A stretch of DNA of 64,000 nt from Pseudomonadota bacterium (lineage in GTDB: Bacteria; Pseudomonadota; Gammaproteobacteria; DASZBR01): contig JAJYDF010000009.1 of NCBI GenBank assembly GCA_021777765.1, positions 1 to 64,000 of the forward strand, written 5' to 3'. How positions within the stretch are numbered: position 1 is the stretch's first letter; each line of letters opens with the position of its first letter. Below the pieces are notes generated by a model. The model worked only from the letters and a program-made list of their open reading frames with translations, had not been told where the DNA came from and did not search any database. Both the position numbers and the translations under genes were made by a program. This document shows positions 63,280 to 64,000 of this stretch, one piece after another.

Positions 63280-64000
63280 ATGTTTATACCATCTTTTAAT
63301 ATTGACATACTGTACGATTACTTGCCGTTATTAGGTGATGATCCATTGTGTAAAATTCCTGCAAGTTCAATAGGTACAGAAGTTGCGATAATTGGTGTAG
63401 GTCCGGCAGGGCTTATTGCAGCATTGGAATTATTAAAGATGGGTTTAAAACCTGTCATATATGAGGCAACCGATCTCATTGGTGGCAGATTGTATTCTCG
63501 AAGATTCGAACAAATACAAGAAGAAGTTCAACCATTTGCAGAGATGGGCGCGATGCGCATACCTCTTTCCAGTAGAATATTTTTTCATTATGCAAAAAAA
63601 ATGAATATTCATTACGATAAGATATGTCCAAGTCCTGGCAATGTTAAAACAGCAATATATTTTCGCGGTAAAGTCTATTCATGGGAAATGAATACCAATC
63701 CACCTGATCCTTTTATGACAATACAATCATTATGGCGTTTATTTACTGAACCACTAATTGACAGAATTCATAAAGAATGGGAAATAGGAAATTTTGAGAA
63801 AGTTCGTCAATTATCGCAATTAGATATTGATCAATATAAAAACATGAGCCTTTATCAAGCATTGATAGAACGTTCGCCGTTATCTAGCGCTGAAAATATT
63901 GATATTTTTGGTGCATTAGGTATTGGTCATGGTGGATTTCATCCTTTTTTTCATATTAGTTTTTTAGAAATATTACGCGTTTTAGTTAATGGTTATATGA
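63280..64000 (+). CDS. Flavin monoamine oxidase family protein, runs off the window
   Basis: The first 240 residues of a flavin-dependent amine oxidoreductase; the gene continues past 64000. EVAIIGVGPAGLIAALELLK (about 35-54) is the dinucleotide-binding motif. YEATDLIGGRLYSRR (about 61-75) is the G-G motif of the amine oxidase fold. EMGAMRIPLSSRIFFHYAKK (about 89-108) is characteristic of tryptophan 2-monooxygenase and L-amino-acid oxidase relatives. Members oxidise or decarboxylate amino acids. ATG at 63280. Substrate undetermined. Confidence 0.8.
   Translation, partial: MFIPSFNIDILYDYLPLLGDDPLCKIPASSIGTEVAIIGVGPAGLIAALELLKMGLKPVIYEATDLIGGRLYSRRFEQIQEEVQPFAEMGAMRIPLSSRIFFHYAKKMNIHYDKICPSPGNVKTAIYFRGKVYSWEMNTNPPDPFMTIQSLWRLFTEPLIDRIHKEWEIGNFEKVRQLSQLDIDQYKNMSLYQALIERSPLSSAENIDIFGALGIGHGGFHPFFHISFLEILRVLVNGYM

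Overview
The window is AT-rich DNA, roughly one third G+C by eye, from a gammaproteobacterium. It mixes ordinary metabolic genes with a long stretch of genes carrying eukaryotic-type domains: three ankyrin proteins, one U-box, two F-box-like proteins, two protease-like proteins and several large helical proteins with no recognisable family. Such a mix is typical of host-adapted intracellular bacteria of the Legionellales type (Legionella, Coxiella, Berkiella, Aquicella relatives). That placement is an inference from gene content; no rRNA or other phylogenetic marker is present.

Layout. 1-2.5 kb is a scar region: a frameshifted acetyltransferase, a truncated and frameshifted IS66 transposase, and the 3' half of a tRNA-Thr gene between two 17-bp direct repeats. 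2.5-18.7 kb is a metabolic and stress block. It has a hemerythrin-like protein, a four-gene run (divergent phosphoketolase, beta-CASP metallo-beta-lactamase, AMP/thymidine phosphorylase, PRPP synthetase), a YbdK-type ligase, a ClC transporter, a MaoC-phosphotransacetylase fusion, a P-type proton ATPase, and a decayed PHA synthase. Together the enzymes suggest a path from nucleotide pentoses through acetyl phosphate to acetyl-CoA. 18.7-23.2 kb holds toxin-antitoxin loci (a broken AbiE pair and an intact TacA/TacT-like pair), a secreted beta-helix protein and a phosphotransferase remnant.

23.2-61.4 kb is the accessory region. It has ankyrin proteins, an HExxH protease candidate, a Cys-His-Asp protease candidate, a frameshifted U-box protein, F-box proteins, and a 1018-residue protein with a hydrophobic segment, coiled coil and nuclear-localisation-like cluster. 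Between 44 and 47.7 kb a transporter and a LuxR-type regulator form an operon. Near-identical 18-bp inverted repeats lie just before the transporter and again before the ankyrin gene that follows. An acyltransferase, a methyltransferase and an SDR dehydrogenase also sit in this part. Remnants are frequent: a LuxR gene, a nucleoside deaminase, and an ankyrin/TPR gene split by an in-frame TGA.

61.4-64 kb has a MerR/TipAS regulator, a short SecA-like fragment, and the start of a flavin amine oxidase that runs off the window.

Several reading-frame breaks lie at or beside short single-base runs. Each is either genuine gene decay or a base-call error; the sequence alone cannot decide. A short inverted-repeat element with GGGTCAAGTCC-type ends recurs between genes across the accessory region.
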